Source: Azadirachta indica
Taxonomy: Eukaryota; Streptophyta; Magnoliopsida; Sapindales; Meliaceae
Length of the DNA stretch: 64,000 nt
Assembly: GCA_022749755.1 (NCBI GenBank)
Contig: CM040443.1
Span: 8,963,744 to 9,027,743, forward strand
Reading direction: 5' to 3'
In this document: positions 59,877-64,000 of the stretch, in pieces
Layout: every line of letters starts with the position of its first letter
How positions within the stretch are numbered: the first letter of the stretch is position 1
Translations under genes and position numbers: made by a program
Notes under the pieces: generated by a model
What the model was told of the DNA's origin: nothing
The model's input: the letters and a program-made list of their open reading frames with translations, nothing else
Database searches by the model: none

Positions 59877-62804
59877 TCAAAGAGTTTCTTCATTGTGACC
59901 CAGTTGATGATAATTCATGTAGTCAATACCATTTAACCGTATACAACACAAGATCTGCTCTGGCAACTCCTCGACTTTATTTCCCTGGTTTAAAATTCAA
60001 ATATCAGTTACGGGACAAAAATAACCGCAAAAAAAAAAAAAGAAAACAATTAATCAAGTTATTTACAGCAGAAAGTCTATTCATCTTCCTTTTACACCTC
60101 CATGTCCTCTCGTGTGGCTGGCAACACGGAAGCATAAAACTGGAATTTTTTAAAAAAATAACAATAATAATCTTGCCTGAATTGTGAGGCCAACATCCAA
60201 GATGCAGATCTTCAGTCTGTCCAGGAATGCTTCAAAACCTTTCCTAGAAATGTAACTAAATCTGTGCATATCTATGTCAATCTCAAAATAGTTTTCTCCC
60301 TGTACAAATTACTCATAGCAGTAAGCTTAAGATGTAAAGCGAGAGAATACATCCTTAAGCTATGGATTCCATCTAAACTGATAATCTGAGTTAGAGATCA
60401 ACTTACAGAGTAAAATTCATGTTGTGGACGCGAAAGAACAGGCTTTTCATTGTAAGCCTGCATAAGTTTTCTCTCTGCAGCACTCAAATGAAGATCTTCT
60501 ACATTTACAACACGACCCAATATTTTCAATCTTTCTCGAAAGGGTACAATTGTATCTACAGGAAATCCTTTGACCTTCTCAACTTCATCATCAATTATCC
60601 TCTGTTCCAGAATAAGTAGGATTCAAAATAGTCAGATAGCTGGTAAAACAGATAAAATGAGAAATAGAAATATAAAGGGATCTTAAAATTTTCATATCAT
60701 AACCTACACAGCCCAATATGCAAAATGGGAAAATTGAATGAACCACAAACTAAGTGTCTATGTCATGACAAAAAAAATAATGAACCCTAACAAAACTGTG
60801 TTAGCATGAATAGTCTTATTGACTGTAGGATCAGTATTCCAGCAGCAGCATTGCCAAGGGGACATCTGGACGTAAGAGTAATATGAAGCAATGAGATGGG
60901 AAATGTAAAAGTAGAGAGGCTCCAACTTACTCTGATATTTTCTTGAAAATGAGGCAGAACTTCTTTCGAGTAACTCTCAGAGAGCTTAAAGTACAAAACA
61001 AAATTCATTCCTTCACCATCAGTTTCATTCTGGAAAATTGTGGCAGGATACAAAGGAATCTGTAGAACCCATAAATAGTCAGCAGCAAAGTACATAACAA
61101 TTAAAATAAACCTTTAATAATAATCATTATTATTAAAAAACCTCTTTTCCATAAACCATAGCAAGGCTCAGTCATGCCATGGCTCCAGAAAAATTTCGAA
61201 ATATGGCTATTCTGAGAGTTATTTCAGAATGAAATAGACAGTGACAAACAAGATTTACAAATGCATGAAGACAAGTACAAACATGAAAAGGGCAAGATCT
61301 TTTCGAACAAGATGATGAAAAGTCAAAGATGATTTAAGATGGTATGATCAAGTTGTATGAAAACATTGGTTCAGCCAATTAAACCAAGAAAGAGCTCAAG
61401 TCCAGGGCAATTTCAGGAACTCCATCCTGTCTTCTAAAGAGAATTCAATTGAAAAAATAAAGAGAGAGCAAGCTCAACCAAAGGATACCTGAACATTTAC
61501 AACAAGCATTGGTGGAAGCTTCCCATGAGAACTAATAGCAGGAAGTTCCACAAACCGAGCTATATGATCTATTTTTCGCTGACTTAAGAATACATCAACA
61601 CCAAAAGGATAATATGCAGCATAATTAGCTGCAAAGTCCTTCTTCTTGTCCCTGCCATACAAAAGTTTATGCCACGTAAGTGAGAAAACAATTCTGATAA
61701 TAGCAGTCCACCTACATGATGTCTCATAAAAATTTCTGGAACTTTCATATAGGTATATGCCAATGCATCATCATGACATAATAGAAACACACATGTACAT
61801 CAGTACAAAGTCTGTATACGTGCATGTACATCATATAAAGCAATCAATCAAATCTTGCTCCGTTACAGTCTCACCTAAAGTAATTCTCTCCTCGAACTTT
61901 AAAAGTAGTTGGCTCAATTTGTGACCAACTATCAAGCATCTGTTTTTCCAGTGGGCAAAAAGGTACTTGCGAACCTGCTATGGGCCTTGACAGAAGCTGC
62001 TTTGAAGAAACTGGAATACAATAGGAATAAGTTATAAGCAAAAAACAGAAAAAAGAATACCGTATCCTCATGCAAAAATGTGAATTAAATACTCACATAG
62101 AGTAGCATTAGCATGACCATTATTCCATTTAAAGGAAAGTTTTGCAGCAGTCTTTTTAAATGGCCTTGGTGGACTAGAGATTCCCGATCTTCTCTTTTCA
62201 ACCGAGGGGACAGTAGAAGCAAGACATGGCAAACAGTTACTGGGAATGATCCCACAATTATCCAACAAACCTTCATCCTTGCTGGAACCATCATCCACAG
62301 AGGAGGAGATCTCATCAAGGAAAACAGGTTGCTTTCCTTCATTAGAAGGCCCGTCAGATTTTGATTGGGAATCAATATTATCTGAATTTGTGGCTCGAGT
62401 AATTGAATTTCTCCCAACCTCACTAACAGAATTGCAAGCAGAATTTCCAGCAGATAAATCCCCAGGTCTCTGCAATTGGTCAGTCAAGGAGGAGCAGTGG
62501 ATATTGACATTGTGCTCCCGATGAGTAGCATCTCTCAGAGATGCATTACTCGATCTCGATACTCCATCAGAGCCATTTAGAGATAACACATCTGCAGAAG
62601 TCAAAAAGTACAAACATATTTGAAGACATACATGAAATATTAATCACGAAGGTGGGAAAATAAAATTCACCTATACATCAGGTGTCATATATCTGGGAAT
62701 TTCTTACCATCCTGAACACTCACAAAATCATCGTCATCACAATCAGACTCAAATACTGGGACTGAATCAAACCATGAGTCGTCGGTACTTCCTGCTGAAG
62801 CCAT
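59877..62804 (-). CDS. EDR2-like / DUF1336 protein (CW14-like), 5' end probably off-window
   Basis: Minus-strand exons, 62794-62708 (or from Met 62804), 62591-62097, 62010-61875, 61651-61489, 61059-60931, 60601-60407, 60299-60177 and 59984-59877, join in phase to about 475 residues. An N-terminal acidic motif ([19 protein letters not shown]) precedes a Ser-rich linker. The EDR2-C (DUF1336) domain then runs from [20 protein letters not shown] through [46 protein letters not shown] and [20 protein letters not shown] to a conserved end near [12 protein letters not shown]. Homologues begin with an extra MGxCxS exon, and an acceptor-like TTCAGCAG lies right at the first exon here. So the true first exon is probably upstream of 64000, though Met 62804 could also start translation. 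One intron (60176-59985) uses a GC donor. Likely lipid or membrane associated; function uncertain. Confidence 0.86.
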
Positions 62805-64000
62805 CAAATGGTAGCAAAATAATTATACAGCCGTAAGTAAAACATTGTATTAGAATGATGATCCCACATAGCATGTACTGATCACATTTATAAGTTTCAC
62901 TAGAATATAATAGTTAGTAGATGAAATGGAATTTCTATTTAAAATTGTAAGGAATAAATATTAGTAAGCACAAAAATTTTACAGGCAATAAAGGATGACA
63001 AGGAAAAAAGAAATCTATGTAAAAGAAACTGCCAAAATGAAGGAGAAGGAATTTTCAGTAATAACAGTTTCAGTTCCAACAAGTTATGAATAATTGAAGC
63101 AGAAAACTCAAAAGAGGCAGTGGATAATTCCTGCTAATTTTTACTCATCAAAAACTCAAAAGAGCTTGTTCCTCTTGCTGAAAATGCAAATAACATCACT
63201 GACTATATAATTTTAATATGTGATTTCCCCCCTACAAGTATCCTGTACAAGCATATCGATGGTCCTACCAAATACCAACTGCCAACTACCAACTACCAAC
63301 TACTCAACCCCAGAGATGCTATCACCAGATTAATTTTGCAATACTTCTATTTGCCCAGGATAGCCATTTCGCTTTGAAAGTAAATTTCATATTTAGTGAA
63401 AAACTGTCTAAAGCTGGCTATCTGGGTCAAAACATGACCACAAAGAAGACATAGTAATAATGTCAACCAAGGACTTTAGAGATGAACACTTCACAGCCCA
63501 TAATTTGGAATACAACTTACTTTCAGTCACCACTGACTCCACTAACTAGCAGTATATAATGCAAATTTGCTCCCTTCCATCCGCTAAATACCATTCTGTT
63601 AATCATCCCACACGAAAATGAAAATCTAATCCAAATCTGAACAATCTCCTTAAAGTGTCCGGGAGAAAATGAAGCAGCGGAAAAAGCCCTCTGATGTTTA
63701 ACAGAAATACACTCCAACCTCCTTTTCATGAACTACATTCTCTTTGATCATCAGCAAAATGAAAACTACAATTTTCAGTTCATATTCAAATCAAACAGGA
63801 AAAAACCCAACGTGAAGAAAACCTTGCTTGGCACAAGGATCAGCCAGAATATTCCAATCATTCGCTGACAGATATCCCACCACCTTGCTCCAAAGAAAGA
63901 GTTCACCTTCCTGATCACATTTACTGATAACAAAAATCATTTTTGAAAAGAATACCAATATTTCCAAGGCTCTCCTTCCCATGCCACAAGTTTGTATTTC
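62805..64000. other. Probable first intron/upstream region of the EDR2-like gene
   Basis: No exon with family similarity is seen on the minus strand, including the open frames at 63523-63729 and 63791-63982. A short tandem CCAACTACCAACTACCAACT run lies at about 63281-63302. Probably intron or leader. Confidence 0.45.

Noticed and set aside
63791..63982. Possible first exon of the EDR2-like gene (starts MGRR).
   Set aside because: Lacks the family's MGxCxS beginning and any similarity downstream.

Overview
The window is nuclear DNA from a eudicot plant. Its genes are intron-rich with GT-AG splice sites, the intergenic DNA is AT-rich with (TA)n runs, and the encoded families are plant-type (PPR, WAK/LRK10-like, DUF569, EDR2-like). 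Content resembles a woody rosid such as Citrus, but species is an inference. RAM2, a gene normally kept by arbuscular-mycorrhizal hosts, argues against a Brassicaceae source. I rebuilt gene models by joining exons whose splice sites, phases and protein families agree; no transcript data were used.

Layout, left to right: h-type thioredoxin (+, 350-1072); type II DnaJ/HSP40 (-, 1958-3752); DYW-class PPR protein resembling CRR28 (+, 5255-7084); two DUF569 genes on the same strand (-, 8053-10366 and about 12986-13639) with a MULE-like MITE between them; LRK10/WAK-type receptor kinase (+, 16771-18672); 14-exon TTC38-like TPR gene (-, 19100-24027) carrying a hairpin element and a recent 169-bp tandem duplication in its introns; tau-class GST (-, 25271-26230); tRNA-Gly(GCC) (-, 26885-26955) followed by three copies of a 23-bp motif; HIPL1-like gene (+, 27579-30338); P-class PPR gene (-, 31453-33705); kinase-less WAK-type galacturonan-binding protein (+, 38033-39044); hydroxyproline O-galactosyltransferase (-, 40392-44322); RAM2 GPAT (+, 47114-48805) and a decayed tandem RAM2 copy (50285-51872); exocyst EXO84 (+, 52591-55939); secreted LRR protein (+, 57386-59317); EDR2-like/DUF1336 gene (-, 59877 to beyond about 62794), whose 5' end is probably outside the window.

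The genes do not form an operon or metabolic cluster; this is ordinary mixed plant euchromatin. Several products act at the cell surface or wall (LRK10-like kinase, WAK-domain protein, secreted LRR protein, HIPL1, the arabinogalactan-protein galactosyltransferase, exocyst EXO84), but I see no evidence that they are co-regulated. The items most worth a second look are the RAM2 gene/pseudogene pair, the repeated motif beside the tRNA, the two inverted-repeat elements and the GC-AG intron in the EDR2-like gene.
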